In this document: in pieces, positions 34,322-46,188 of the stretch
How the letters are laid out: the number at the start of each line of letters is the position of its first letter
How positions within the stretch are numbered: the stretch's first letter is position 1
From: Phocoena phocoena
Lineage: Eukaryota; Chordata; Mammalia; Artiodactyla; Phocoenidae
DNA: 64,000 nucleotides
Assembly: GCF_963924675.1 (NCBI RefSeq)
Contig: NC_089232.1
Span: 30,268,842-30,332,841 of the forward strand
Direction of reading: 5' to 3'
Notes under the pieces: model-generated
What the model was told of the DNA's origin: nothing
Database searches by the model: none
What the model saw: the letters and a program-made list of their open reading frames with translations, nothing else
Translations under genes and position numbers: made by a program

Positions 34322-34686
34322 ACTGCCATCTTCTTAAAGAGAAACGCTGCACTAGGAGCCTCTTCCCCTGATAGCCAGCTGGGTCTGGTTATGCTTTGGT
34401 GTGAACATTTGGTGTATATGTACTTTTTAAACTAGAAGAGAGGACTCTTTTCAGTTCTTACATATTTGGGACACTGAAACTCTTCAGTTTAAGCCCCAAG
34501 AATAATTAAAAAGTAAAGCACTGCGTCATAGGCAATATTGGAGAGAGGAGTAGGATTGTTTTTTTTTAATGCCCACCTGTATCATTTACATCCATAGCAC
34601 ATCAGACCTGGAAGGTGCTTAATCCAACAAGCACATATTTTTAGAATAATGGAAGTAATAGATTCTGGTGAAATTAAACTGGCAGG

Positions 34687-34950
34687 ATTTTTTTTTTTAA
34701 TATTTATTTATTTATTTATTTGGTTGCACTGGGTCTTAGTTGCGGCAGGTGGACTCCTTAGTTGCAGCTCGCCGGCTCCTTAGTTGAGGCACGTGGGCTC
34801 CCTAGCTGCGGCTCGCAGGATCCTTAGTTGTGGCATGTTAACTCTCAGCCGCAGCAGCATGTGGGATCTAGTTCCCTGACCGGGGATCGAACTTGGGCCC
34901 CCTTCACTGGGAGCGTGGAGCCCCATCCACTGCGCCACCAGGGAAGTCCC
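34687..34950 (-). mobile_element. CHR/tRNA-derived SINE, divergent form
   Basis: T-rich tail with ATTTATTT units at left, repeated TTAGTTG(C/T)GGC blocks in the interior, and head CACCAGGGAAGTCCC at right. The head end lies in the inverted duplication. Confidence 0.8.
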
Positions 34951-35298
34951 AAAACAGGGAGGATTTTTGAAGGAAAGGAGATGTAGGTGGATTTTGAAAA
35001 GGCTGTACCTTTCCATGCACTAGTGCAATGAGTCTTGGGATCTGTGTGTACGATAATATTAAAGTTTCCCTTTGTATTTCTTGTTAGAAAAGGAAGCAAA
35101 AGAGAAAGGTGTGAAGATAAGAATTTTCACCATTTACTAGTGGATGACCTTGGGTGAATTACACATAATTGCTGCTGCTTCTCCTCTACAAAATGGAGAT
35201 GATACACAGCCACCTACACAGGCTAACACAGGATTTAACCATCAAAAGAGTTTTGAAAACCGTAAAGTACTACATAGATCTTAACTAATTTTTATTGG
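34922..35298 (-). repeat. Right arm of a large inverted duplication
   Basis: Reverse-complement partner of 33948-34321; the unique spacer is about 600 bp. Its left end lies within the head of the SINE at 34687-34950. Confidence 0.9.
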
Positions 35299-35314
35299 CA
35301 TTACTAATCAGTGT

Positions 35315-35625
35315 CTGCTCTCCAACACAGTAGCCACGTGTGACTATCAAGCACTTGAAATGTGGCTGGTCCAAAATGAGATGCACTGTGAGTGTAAACT
35401 ACAGGATGGCAAAGATTTCGTACCAAGACAGAATGTCAAATATCTCCAATAACTTTTATACAAGTTACATGTTGAAATGATATTATTTTGGAGACAGTGG
35501 GTTAAAATTATATATTATTAAAATCAATTTTGCCAGTCTGTTTTATCTTTTTTAATACAGTTACTAGAAATTTTAAAATTATACACGTGGCTCACACATT
35601 TCTATCACACGGTGCTATTTTCTAT
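35315..35625. repeat. hAT-Charlie-type DNA transposon relic
   Basis: Reads AGTAGCCACGTGTGACTAT, CACTTGAAATGTGGCTGGTCC, ACATGTTGAAATGATATTATTTTGG and TAGAAATTTTAAAATTATAC, a pattern I know from a common non-autonomous hAT element. The exact family is not assigned. Confidence 0.55.
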
Positions 35626-37305
35626 CCTGTCTCCTAGACATCTGGGCCAGAATCTTTCGGTCATTAAGTGCCTGTTTATGAACTATGATTGATTGAAAGA
35701 AGAAAACTGCATTGAATAAATGACTGTACATTTGTGTTGTACATTAAAGTTCTATATAAAGCTCTTTTAGGTACATTTATCTCATTTGATCATTCTAACG
35801 ACCCCATGAAAATATCAGATTTCTAACCACATATTACAAGTGAGGAAACTCTGAGATCCAAGTTACTAGCCTAGGTTCACACAAATAAGAGATGTTGCTT
35901 AAAAGGTGTGTGGGTAGTTCCCGTAATGGGAAGGAAATAAAGATATTGCAAGGCAGACAAGTGTTCACCACCGTATAGCTTGTAAAAGTTTAATGCCCCT
36001 TTGTACTGGACTTGCAGCATCCTGACAGCTGCTCCTGTGAAACTCACGAGGTTGGTAAAGTCCTCTGAGTATCTGCAAGCCACGGTTTCATTTTCTGTCT
36101 TCTCTAGTTTGTCCCCATGACTCCAGAGAGGTCCTATTTCCTGGGGGATGGAGGGGTCAGGTAAGAGGGACAGGAGGGGAAAATATCTCCCCTCCCAAAT
36201 CCACTTAACGATTTTGGGACAGAGAATTTGGTGACCCAAGGTCCTCAACAGGTTGTGTTGACTTGGTTCATGAAAGCACAACCACATCCGTTTTTACTCA
36301 GCGCTGTATTTCCAGGGCTAACCTCACTATCAGGCACAAGATAGGAGGTCCATGAATGGTATTGAGAGTACTTATAAACTATAAAGCACTCTACCACAAA
36401 CGTGAGAGCTAGTAAATGCTACTGTGAACTAAAGAAGGAAGCAAGCAGATTCTACGGCAGAGACAATTTGCAGAACAGACTGGGGAAGAGAAAGACGTTT
36501 GGAGAAAATAGAAATGAAACTGCGAATCGGGGAAGTGGGAGCTGGACAAGTGGTCAGGGGGCCTCAAAGGGATCTAGCCCTAATCTGTCCTGCATTGGGA
36601 GATTGCCAGTACATGTGTGACCTCAGCACCACACTTTAGGATAATTAATCTGGCAGGTTCCTTGTAGCAGGACAACTGGGAGGGAAGAGCCTGGAGCAGG
36701 GAGACATTTAGAAGGCTGGGGCAATGGCCCAGGCAAGAGGTGAACAAGGAAGTGATAAGGGACAGGGCAGAGGTCATGGGAAGGGATTGAAGTTGGGGTG
36801 CGGATCATACTGACCTCGTCCTCTGTTGATCTAGGATGAGGGCAGGGACAGAGGCTGGAGTTGGCTTTCTTACAGTGAAAGAGAGAGGGGTGAGGGGCTG
36901 CCTTGCTAAGGGTGGAGGTGGGACTCTGAGGCTGGTTGATGTAAGGCAAGAGCTCTTCGAGACCTGCAGGTCCCCCAGGAACAATCCAGAAGGGGCGGGG
37001 TGCACACAGAAGCAGGTGTGGATACCTGGCCATACACAGTCTGCCCTTCAAGTCTCCTCTGCCTTGACCTGAAGTGGTTCTGAAAGGGGGGCTTTGGGCC
37101 AAGGCAGCTACCCCAGAAAATCCTGTTGGTTTTCTCCCTCTTACTGGGCATGTGGGTGTTTATGTATGTGTTTATAAGCACGTTTTGGCTTGTGTCATCT
37201 ATATGTAGATGTGTGTACATTTATTTATATATTTGAACTTGTCTTTGTATGTGTTTCTAAGTGACTACACGTGTCTACAAGTGCATGATTTGAGATAATA
37301 TCTTT

Positions 37306-37425
37306 TTTTTTTTTTTTTGGCCACCCCTGGAGGCATGTGGGATCTTAGTTCCCCAGCCAGGGATAGAATCCGTGCCCCTGCAGTGGAAGCGTGGAGTCTT
37401 ACAACTGGATCGCCAGGGAGGACCC
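37306..37425 (-). mobile_element. Short tRNA-derived SINE (~120 bp)
   Basis: Poly(T) then GGCCACCCCTGGAGG to a head ending GCCAGGGAGGACCC on +. Target-site duplication TGAGATAATATCTTT, exact over 15 bp, at 37291-37305 and 37426-37440. Confidence 0.9.
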
Positions 37426-37487
37426 TGAGATAATATCTTTATGCACTTTTTTACTAGTGTATGTACAGAATTAGAATTAGCATTTCA

Positions 37488-37812
37488 ATTCTTTTTTTTT
37501 ATAAATTTATTTACTTTCGGCCACATTGGGTCTTCGTTGCTGTTCGCGGGCTCTCTCTGGTCGCTGCGAACGGGGGCCACTTGGCTACTCTTCGTTGTGG
37601 TGCTCCGACTTCTCAGTGCTGTGGTTTCCCTTGTAGCAGAGCACAGGCTCTAGGTGCGCTGGCTTCAGTAGTTGTGGCATGCAGGCTCAGTAGTTGTGGC
37701 GCACGGGCTTAGTTGCTCCGTGGCAGGTGGGATCCTCCCGGACCGGGGCTCAAACCCGTGTCCCCTGCATTGGGAGGCGGATTCCCAACCACTGAGCCAC
37801 CAGGGAAGTACC
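37488..37812 (-). mobile_element. CHR-type SINE, ~310-bp form
   Basis: Tail ATAAATTTATTTACTTTCGGCC at left, head CACCAGGGAAGTACC at right. Target-site duplication AGCATTTCA at 37479-37487 and 37813-37821. Confidence 0.88.
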
Positions 37813-38200
37813 AGCATTTCAGCTCTTAAAGGAACCTAAGCAACCTGCATATCTAGGCACCTTTGAGCGGATGCACAGATGTACAAGTGTAACTTTGCAG
37901 GTTGTGCTGGAGCTGGCCTGCACTAGCTCACAGAGAGCTAATTGTGCACATCTTTCTAACTTCTGTTCAGTGGTATGGTATTGGTAGCTCTAACTTACCA
38001 CGGTGTGAGTATTTATACCACAGAAATCAGCAACTGGTACCAATCACGTTGTTGTTATTTTTATTTCCCAGAAATCTGACTGTTAAACATTTACAAGCAC
38101 ACACTGGATAGATGTTTGTCATGTGTGAGAATGTCGGTGGTCTGTGTATATCAGTGCAGAAGTACGTATACGAAAGCGTGTCTTGTGTAATGGGTCCAAT

Positions 38201-38408
38201 TTTTTTTTTTTTTTTTCGGTACTTGGGCCTCTCGCTGTTGTGGCCTCTCCCGTTGCGGAGCACAGGCTCCGGACGCGCAGGCCCAGCGGCCACGGCCCAC
38301 GGGCCCAGCTGCTCCGCATCACGCGGGGTCCTCCCGGACCGGGGCACGAACCCGTGTCCCCTGCATCGGCAGGCGGACTCCCAACCACTGCGCCACCAGG
38401 GAAGCCCA
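38201..38408 (-). mobile_element. CHR-type SINE, ~200-bp form
   Basis: Tail at left, head at right. Target-site duplication GGGTCCAAT at 38192-38200 and 38409-38417, continuing into the T tail. Confidence 0.92.
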
Positions 38409-39559
38409 GGGTCCAATTTTTTTATAGACCACAGACTCAGGGGTGCAAAAATGCAACTAAGTATTTTCCCACAACTAAAAGTAATTTCTGTCTCAACCCT
38501 CTGCTCTTAATCTAGTCACTTACAGGGGAACTCGGGCATTTCAGGTTCAATTTAGATTGAACACTCGTCCGCCTCCTGGTTCCCCGTGTTTGTGTCTGAG
38601 GGCCAGGCGTAAAAGGCGCTGCAGCAGCAGTGAGGAGGGGCGGCTCCAGGCATCTGCTGAGACGGTGCGGTTTTCCCATCCGGGCCTTTGCTTATTCGCA
38701 TCCAGTCTCCTGACATCTCCTGCGATTCCCTCGGCCCTGTGAAGCATCCAGTTTCCCAGTGCACACTGCTGTTTTTGAAACCTGTAGTCTTGGCAGGTGT
38801 CAGGGCAGATTATGGTTCCCTCTTCCTGAACTCCCTCCAGTCTGCCGCCTCCAGGAGTCACAGAAGAAGAAAAGCAGTGTCACATCCCCTCACAGCACAG
38901 TACCCTATAAGATAAATCTTATAGAGGCTGAAATTCCCAGAGGTCAGGGGCCAAGCTGGGATTTGAACTCAATTCTCTCTGACTCCAAAGCTTTTTCCAC
39001 TCTACCAGACTTCCCCAGTTCTCCATGGATTAGGGGCAGTTGGTACAAGCTTTTGATCATGATGGGTTAGGCCACTGGTACTTAAGTAATCATAGAATTC
39101 CCAATTCCATCGTTTGACCCTGTAGCAGCAGGTACTGCTCCCGACACTGCAGTACAACGGGAATGCCAGAAATAAGTGTGTGTGGAGGGAGGGCTGTGAG
39201 CTGAACCTCCTCTAGGAAGTCTGTCACATGTAAAGCCAGTGGCGTAAGTTTCACCAACTTCTCCTCCCCAGCCTGTCCCGCTCCTTTATCAGGATTTGTT
39301 TTTGGTGCCTAGCTGGAGCCCTGGACACAGAACTTTCTGAGCTACTAACAGTCTATGTCCTAAGAAAGAGGGCCCGAAGACTCAAGGTGGGGTGGGTTAT
39401 GTGGACCAGAACGGAGGCCGGATTCTCCCAGAATCCTCCTCTGGAAGAGGTCCCCCTGCAAGGGAGGTTGGACAGACATGTAGAGGAGGAGCCTCATCTC
39501 TCCCAGGCTCCTGTCTTGCCCCTTAGCAAGTGTGAGGAAACCAGAGCTCCCCTTTTATA

Positions 39560-40135
39560 AAATTGATTCTTTTTTAATAAATAAATAATTGTTTTTATTG
39601 AGATAATTGTAGATTCACATGAAGTTGTAAGGAATACTGCAGAGAGGTCCCATTTTCCCTCAAAGGTAACATCTGGCACAACTATAGTACAATATCACAA
39701 CCCACATGTTGACAGATTCCATCCATCAGTCTTTCCAATTTCTCCTATTTCACCTGTACCCGTTTTCACAAGTATTTGTGTGTGCGTTTAGTTCTGCAGT
39801 TTTATCACATGTATAGGTTCGTGTATCTACCACCTCAGTCATGAGACAGAACAGTTCCATCTGCAAAGGATGCCTCAAGTCACCCTTGGATACCTGCCCT
39901 CCCTCCCCCCACCCCCGCCCCTGACTCCTGGCAACCAATAATTTGTTCTCCATTTTCAAAATGTTGTCATTTCAAGAAGGGGATGTAAATAGAACCAGAC
40001 AGTGTGCAACCTTTTCTCATGCAGCGTAATTCCCAGGAGGTTCATCCAAGCTGTGGCATGTCCCATAGTTCCTTTTCGTTGCTGAGTAGTATTCCATGGT
40101 GTGGCTATTGTATATTTCTTTTTTGTTGTTATATA
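39560..40135 (-). repeat. L1 3' fragment, antisense (older)
   Basis: On + it reads TTTTTATTGAGATAATTGTAG, CAACTATAGTACAATATCAC, TTTAGTTCTGCAGTTTTATC and GAGTAGTATTCCATGG: reverse of an L1 3' UTR. Interrupted at its right end by a SINE. Confidence 0.65.
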
Positions 40136-40140
40136 CATAT

Positions 40141-40497
40141 ATTTTTAAAAATTTATTATTTTATTCATTGATTTTTGGCTGCATTGGGTCTTCATTGCTG
40201 CACATGGGCTTTCCCTATTTGTGGCGAACGGGGGCTACTCTTCGTCTAGGTGCGCAGGCTTCTCATTGTGGTGGCTTCTCTTGTTGCGGAGCATGGGCTC
40301 TAGGCACGTGGGCTTCAGTAGTCGTGGCGTGTGGGCTCAGTGGTTGTGGCTTGTGGGCTCTAGAGCGCAGCCTCAGTATTTGTGGTGCGCGGGCTTGGTT
40401 GCTTCACATCATGTGGGATCTTCCAGGACCAGGGCTCGAACCCGTGTCCCCTGCATGGGCAGGTGGATTCTTAACCACTGTGCCACCAGGGAAGCCC
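40141..40497 (-). mobile_element. CHR-type SINE, ~310-bp form
   Basis: A/T tail at left, TTTTTGGCTGCATTGGGTC, and head CACCAGGGAAGCCC at right. It lies between two antisense L1 pieces of different age. Confidence 0.85.
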
Positions 40498-40504
40498 TCT
40501 TATA

Positions 40505-40579
40505 TATTTTTTAATTGAAGTATAGGTGATTTACAATGTCGTGCTGGTTTCAGGTGATTCTACAGCAAAGTGATTCAGT

Positions 40580-40630
<51 letters not shown>

Positions 40631-41090
40631 TTTCAGATTCTTTTCCATTATAGGTTATTACAAGGTATTAAAATAGTTCCTTGTGCTATACAGTAGGTCC
40701 TTGCTGTTTATCTATTTTATATATAGTGCTGTGTATCTATTGATTCCCAAACTCCTAATTTACCCCCTCTCCTTTCCCTTTTGGTAACCATAAATTTGTT
40801 TTCAATGTCTGTGAGTCAATTTCCATTGTGTAAATAAGTGCATTTGTATCCTTTTTTTAAGATTCCACATATAAGTGATATCATATAAGTCATCTCTGTC
40901 TGACTTACTTCACTTTGTATGATAGTATCTATGTCCATTCATGTTGCTGCAAATGGCATTATTTCTTTTTCATGGTTGAGTAATATTCCATTGTATATAT
41001 ACACCACATCTTCTTTATCCATTCATCTGTTGATGGACACTATTGTTGCTTCCATGTCTTGGCTATTGTAAATAGTGCTGCTGTATTTCC
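40505..41090 (-). mobile_element. L1 3' end, antisense (younger, cetartiodactyl type)
   Basis: On + it reads TTGAAGTATAGGTGATTTAC, CTATACAGTAGGTCCTTG, TTGGTAACCATAAATTTG, TTGCTGCAAATGGCATTATT and GGCTATTGTAAATAGTGCTG. Contains a CA microsatellite at 40587-40622. Confidence 0.8.
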
Positions 41091-42304
41091 TTTTAGTTAA
41101 ATATTTCACTAGTACAAAAATCTATGCAATGTACATAAAGGTTATAAAGTCATGGATCCTTATCTGCAAACTCTTGAGCCTCACAGAAGAACCTGGGAAA
41201 TGAGGAGAAACTCTGTTTTGGTACCGACCCTCGAGCCCTTGCATGTGAGAATCCCTCCTTGGGTCTGGAGGGACTGTCTGCAGGGAGAGGGGGCTGATGA
41301 GAGCCTCAGGATGAAAAGAGGAGGCAAACCAGGCCTGGGGCCAGACTAGTGCCTGCCTAGAGTAGGGCCTCCCTTTATGCTCAGACCTGTGGTGCAAAGA
41401 GGCTGGAGCAGACAGCTGCTGGTGGGGGCTGGGCAGAGACTCTTCTCAGCGCAAGTCACCACCTGTTCCAGCACCATCTGTTACCAGGGGCAAGATGAGC
41501 ACAGAGGCAGTGCCAGGATCAGACAGACCTCTGCCAGGAGGGTTCCCTGGAGGAGGTGGGAAATCAGCAGAGACACCTCTGAAGCTTTATCCTCAACTCC
41601 TGGAGCTGATCCTGGCTAGGACTTCCTTAGCAAGCACTAAGTCTCTGCTTTGGGTATACGCAGGCAGCTGGAGTCTTGGACTGGTCAGGGCCCCAGGGAG
41701 ATCCCAGCTGAGAGAAGGGACCTGGAGCCTGCGGGAGACAAAGTGTGTGAGGAAATCAGAGGCTGGGAGACTTGCTCAGGGCACCGCTGTCCTGACTGGC
41801 TCGGCCACTCCCTACCACATGCCCCAAAGACTCTCCTTCCAGGCTGAGTGCCTTCCTCCCAGAATCCTGAGGGCTTGCAAACCACTTCCCAACTTATCCA
41901 TCCCAGTGGCACAATTCCATCTTTGTGTGCTCCCCTCCAACCTGACTCTCTCTGGACCCTCCTAAGGGTGGACCCTCACTGAAACTCAGGAGTGGGGAGG
42001 TGAGAGAGAGGAGCTGGGAGGGGCAACCAGGGCACTGGCTTCTGAGCCTTTCCAGGTGCCTCATTCAGGGTTTGGCCAGGCCTGGGGGAGGACAGACATG
42101 GGTCTCCCAGACGGGCTGGGGAGGCAAGGAGTCAACCGCTGGAGAGTTCAATAAGCCAGTGATACCGAAAATCGGCCTCTGTATACCAGCACGGAATTGA
42201 ATCTCAGAGACAGAGTTTGGGTGAAGTAGAAGAGAACAGCTTTATTGCTTTGTCAGGCAAAGGGGGCCACAGGGGGCTAATGCCCAGAAAACTGTGTGTC
42301 CTGA

Positions 42305-42486
42305 GACTTCCCTGGTGGTCCAGTGGTTAAGACTCCATGCTCCCAATGCAGGGGGCCCGGATTTGATCCCTGGTCAGGGAACTAGATCCCCCATGCTGTA
42401 ACTAAGGACTCGCATGCCTCAACTGAAGATCCTGCATGCCTCAACAAAGACCCGGTGCAGCCAAATAAATAAATAAATATTAAAAC
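42305..42486 (+). mobile_element. tRNA-derived SINE inside the LTR
   Basis: Head GACTTCCCTGGTGGTCC, tail AAATAAATAAATAAAT. Target-site duplication of 17 bp, AAAACTGTGTGTCCTGA, exact, at 42288-42304 and 42487-42503. Confidence 0.93.
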
Positions 42487-42536
42487 AAAACTGTGTGTCC
42501 TGACAGGGGGATATGGGGAGGTGTTGTGAGGAGTTT

Positions 42537-42660
42537 TGTTTTGCTTTTTGGCCGTGCTGTGCGGCATGGGGGCGTCTTAGTTCCCCCACCAGAGATTGAA
42601 CCCTCAGCCCCTGCAGTGGAAGCGCAAAGTCCTAACCACTGGACCACCAGGGAATTCCTT
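42537..42660 (-). mobile_element. Short tRNA-derived SINE inside the LTR
   Basis: CTTTTTGGCCGTGCTG to head CACCAGGGAATTCC. Target-site duplication GTTGTGAGGAG at 42523-42533 and 42663-42673. Confidence 0.9.
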
Positions 42661-43463
42661 GCGTTGTGAGGAGCTTTATAGTCAAGGGGATGGGTTGCTG
42701 ATAAGGATCAGGGTACCTGCAGGGCCTGCATTTCTTCAATCCAGAGATCATCCAGAGTCAGGTGGTTTTAAAGATACAGTTGTATAGATCCCTTGAGGGG
42801 GAACCAGGACCCTGCCCCAAGGCTGCACTACTGTTTGTTGACTGCCCCTCCCTTGTCTCTGCATCCCCTCCCTTCCCTGATTAGCAACCATTTAAAATTG
42901 CCCTTTGGAACTCAGCGAAGGTCATGGAGGCCGAACGAAGCCTACTTCCTACAAACAAGAAACGGGAGACACAGAAAGACTTTTGTGCCCAGGAGCCCCA
43001 CATGGTCCTGCTTGGTTTCACCAGGAAGTCACAGGGAGGTGGTCAGGGAGTCCAGTGAGTATTGTGGACTCCAGGTACAAAGAGGAGGCCAGAGAAGACG
43101 GTGGTTAGAATGGGCTGGAGCACCCAGGGAGGCTTCCTGGAGGAGGGATGTTAAGTAGATCTTAAAAGCCTGGGCAGAGAGAAAGGGCAGGAAGAGCACT
43201 GTGAGTCGGGGGAGGAGGGTCTGTGCAGGGCAGGGAGCCAGGAGGAGCAAGGTCCTTTAGGGTTCCAGAGCCATGACTCAGAGTGTCACGTGTGGGGGCA
43301 AGGGGTGGAGCCAGGCAGCTTTCCTTTTCTTCTCCACCTGCCCAGGAGACCCGGCCAGTGTGACCGGCAGGGTGGGAGACTGGACAGATGGAAGAGGAAG
43401 GGCCGGCTGGTAGCTTTGAGACAGGAAGAGGGCCGGGCACAACCTTGAAAAGAATGACATAGC

Positions 43464-43955
43464 TGTTGAGGACACGACATAAACGGGTTAGAACCAACTA
43501 AGTCCAAGAAGGTGGACAAGTCGACTTCCGCTAGATCTTGAACCTTAGTATACGCTCATTGTAATACATCAGCGCGCTAAATGACACATCCACAGGCGCT
43601 ATGACAGTTCCGAGGCCGACCATAAAAGGCCAAAAAGTGGGCGGTGACCCAGTTCCTGGAAATCTCCACCCCTTCCCCAAAATAGTTGGAATAATCCTCC
43701 CACTCATTAGCCTATGAAATTATCCAGCCTATAAAAACTAACCACTTCAGATCTGGGGGGCCCCTCTCACCTTCTGAGATGGCTCACACTCTGTCTGTGG
43801 AGTGTGTATCTCCCTGAATAAAACTTCTTGTACTTTATGGCTCACTCTTGAATTCTATCCTGCAAGAAGCCAAGAACTCACGTGTGGCGGCCGTCCCAGG
43901 CCCTGAGACCTGGGACACCACCGTCTTCTCTCCCCTGACACTCTTTCCTGCAACA
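43464..43955 (+). mobile_element. Solo ERV LTR (ERV1/MER57-like)
   Basis: Ends are inverted: TGTTG at 43464 and CAACA at 43955. TATA box TATAAAA at 43730-43736 and poly(A) signal AATAAA at 43817-43822 are correctly spaced for an LTR promoter and R region. No target-site duplication is evident and no internal genes follow. Confidence 0.75.
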
Positions 43956-44161
43956 GCTTAATCAGTTAAAGCAGTCCCTTTCATGGTGCCCTGCCGGTCT
44001 CAAAGGGCTCCTTGGAGCCAATCCCCCCTATTTCAATACCTGCTAAGAAATAGGGAGACCAATGGTCTGGTTTGCTCAGGACTGATGGCGTTCCTGTGAC
44101 ATGGGACTTTCAGCTTTAGAAATGGGATGAATTGGTTGCTCTATCAAAAAATCACTTCTGG

Positions 44162-44374
44162 GGGCTTCCCTGGTGGCGCAGTGGTTGAGAGTCCGCCTGC
44201 CGATGCAGAGGACGCGGGTTCGTTCCCCGGTCCGGGAGGATCCCACGTGCCGCGGAGAAGCTGGGCCCGTGAGCCATGGCCGCTGAGCCTGCGCGTCCGG
44301 AGCCTGTGCTCCGCAGCGGGAGGGGCCACATCAGTGAGAGGCCCGCGTACCGCAAAAAAAAAAAAAAAAAAAAA
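44162..44374 (+). mobile_element. CHR-type SINE, ~200-bp form
   Basis: Head GGGCTTCCCTGGTGGCGC, tRNA-like B-box region GGTTCGTTCCCC, poly(A) tail of about 20. Short flanking repeat TTCTGG on both sides. Confidence 0.92.
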
Positions 44375-44844
44375 TTTCTGGAGAGGAGTCCTAGGGCAAC
44401 TCTGTCAGTCGCCCCAATGACCCATGACAGGTTATATGGCTCAAATGTCTTTAGAAGGAGAAGTGTTTGGTTTTCAGTTCTATAAAACTGTCCCCCCAAT
44501 TATTTCGGAGCGGGATTTACCTGTCACTGCCGATAACAGAATGAGGTATTGTTCCACAGATCAATTCTGCATTGTTTCCCAAATGGTGTTTCCTGGAAGG
44601 TTTAATTGGTGCTTCCAGAACAAAGGGTTCCTGTGGTCCCTGGGCTGAGTCCTCTTCAGTCTTCCTGCTCCACCCTTCTTGGAGAGTCCGGCTGCCCATC
44701 AGTACATTAAGGCTCAGAAAAGCCCCAAAGGAGAGAAACCTGTTTTGTCCTGTTTAATGGCTCAATAAACAAGGTGGCACCAAGGGAGTCTTTTCTCACA
44801 AGAGGTATTAAGCCCCTAATACATCTGCCCCCGCCAACACACGC

Positions 44845-44865
44845 GCGCGTGCACACACACACACA
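44845..44865. repeat. CA/CG microsatellite
   Basis: ACACGCGCGCGTGCACACAC run next to the SINE at 44882. Confidence 0.7.
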
Positions 44866-44881
44866 TAGATTTTCTCTCTCT

Positions 44882-45205
44882 TTTTTTAAAAAAAAATATT
44901 TATTTTTGGCTGCATTGGGTCTTCGTCGCTGCACATGGGCTTTCTCTAGTTATGGCGAGCGGGGGCTACCCTTCCTTGCTGTAGGGCCTCTCACTGCAGT
45001 GGCTTCTCTTGTTGCAGAAGACGGGCTCTAGATATACGGGCTTCGGTAGTTGTGGCTCATGGGTCTAGAGCGCAGGCTCAGTAGTTGTGGCACCCGGGCT
45101 TAGTTTCTACGCGGCATGTGGGATCTTCCTGGACCAGGGCTCGAACCCGTGTCCCCTGCATTGGCAGGCACATTCTTAACCACTGAGCTACCAGGGAAGT
45201 CCCCC
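44882..45205 (-). mobile_element. CHR-type SINE, ~310-bp form
   Basis: T/A tail at left, head ACCAGGGAAGTCCCCC at right. Target-site duplication GATTTTCTCT at 44868-44877 and 45206-45215. Confidence 0.9.
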
Positions 45206-46163
45206 GATTTTCTCTTAATTCCAGCTTGAAAAACTCTGGAAGAGGGACTTCCCTGGACGTCCTGTAACAGGTCACTGTTAACAGGTCATCCTACATAGAC
45301 ATTTGGGCTCGGGGCCTTCCTCATACCCTTGTCATCACACCTCACCCCTCCCCAGGGCAGTCCTGTGTGCTGAGCCATCTCTGCTCTCTCCCAAGAGTGA
45401 GAGGGGCAGGGCCCACCATCAGAAGTCCCACGCGGCCGGGCATGTGCGGTTCAGTGCCTGTCTGAGGCCTAAGCAGAGGGGACAGCAGCGCCTTTCCTGA
45501 GACAAGTGGGAAGAAGGTATCAGCCATGGCTGACCGAGCGGTGACCCAGGGCCCAACACAGAGCCAATTAGCAGCCACCACAGTGGTAGTGGGCTTGCCT
45601 CGGCTTCCGCGAGAAGCCCCACGTGCAACTGGCATGTCAGGCCAAGTTAGCACCAGGAGGGCTGAGTGGAATCTGGCTGGAGGCTGCCTGCGTGGGGGAA
45701 CGTGGGTGATGACACTTCTCCGGGGCTCGGAGGAGCTGGGCCAAGTGAGATGCACGAGCACGTGTGCCCCTGCCTGTGTGTGTACATGCGCGTGGTGCGT
45801 GTGACACATGCGTCACCCAGGGCTCGTGTGTCAGTGTGCGTGTGTACACCTGCTCACGTTCCTTCAGCATGTTTAGTGCGTGCTTTGTGGGCCTACCTGG
45901 CAAAAGCTGGGAACTCTAGGACTGAGCCTGCCAAAGTCCCGGCCCTCACGGGGCTTACATTTTAGTGGGAGAGACCGAAAACCAAGTAAACACCTACTAT
46001 ATTGACGTGTAGTGGAAAGTGCTGCGAGGAGAGGCAAAGCAGGAAATGGGATGGGGTTCCTATTTTGCACTGGGATCAGGGAGGGTCCCCTGTGGACACG
46101 ACCTTGACCTAGTGCGGAGGAGACATCCTGTGAATATCTGGAGGAGGGCCTTAGACAGAGGGC

Positions 46164-46188
46164 GGGGGGGGGGGGGGGGGGGGGGGGG
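46164..46188 (+). repeat. Poly(G) run of about 25
   Basis: Uninterrupted G homopolymer after GAGGGC. It is able to form a G-quadruplex and prone to sequencing error. Confidence 0.85.

Larger units (their letters stand above)
42160..43020 (-). mobile_element. Solo ERV LTR (ERV1-like) in duplication copy A
   Basis: On the minus strand it opens TGAAACCAAGCAGG at 43020 and closes GGTATCA at 42160, with poly(A) signal AATAAA at 42246-42241. A 4-bp target-site duplication CCAG lies at 42156-42159 and 43021-43024. No internal retroviral sequence. Two SINEs are inserted within it. Confidence 0.8.
41905..43290 (+). repeat. Direct duplication, copy A (interrupted by an LTR)
   Basis: Two blocks, 41908-42130 and 43021-43285, match 47700-47920 and 47942-48210 in the same order and orientation. 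The gap between the blocks is explained by the LTR at 42160-43020. Confidence 0.75.

Noticed and set aside
42160..43955. Possible provirus formed by the two LTRs at 42.2 and 43.5 kb
   Set aside because: The LTRs are in opposite orientation and of different families, and the DNA between them matches the non-viral duplication copy B; each is a solo LTR.
44162..44374. tRNA-like head with a B-box-like GGTTCGTTCC
   Set aside because: It is the tRNA-derived 5' part of a SINE followed by a SINE body and poly(A), not a tRNA gene. The same applies to all other copies.
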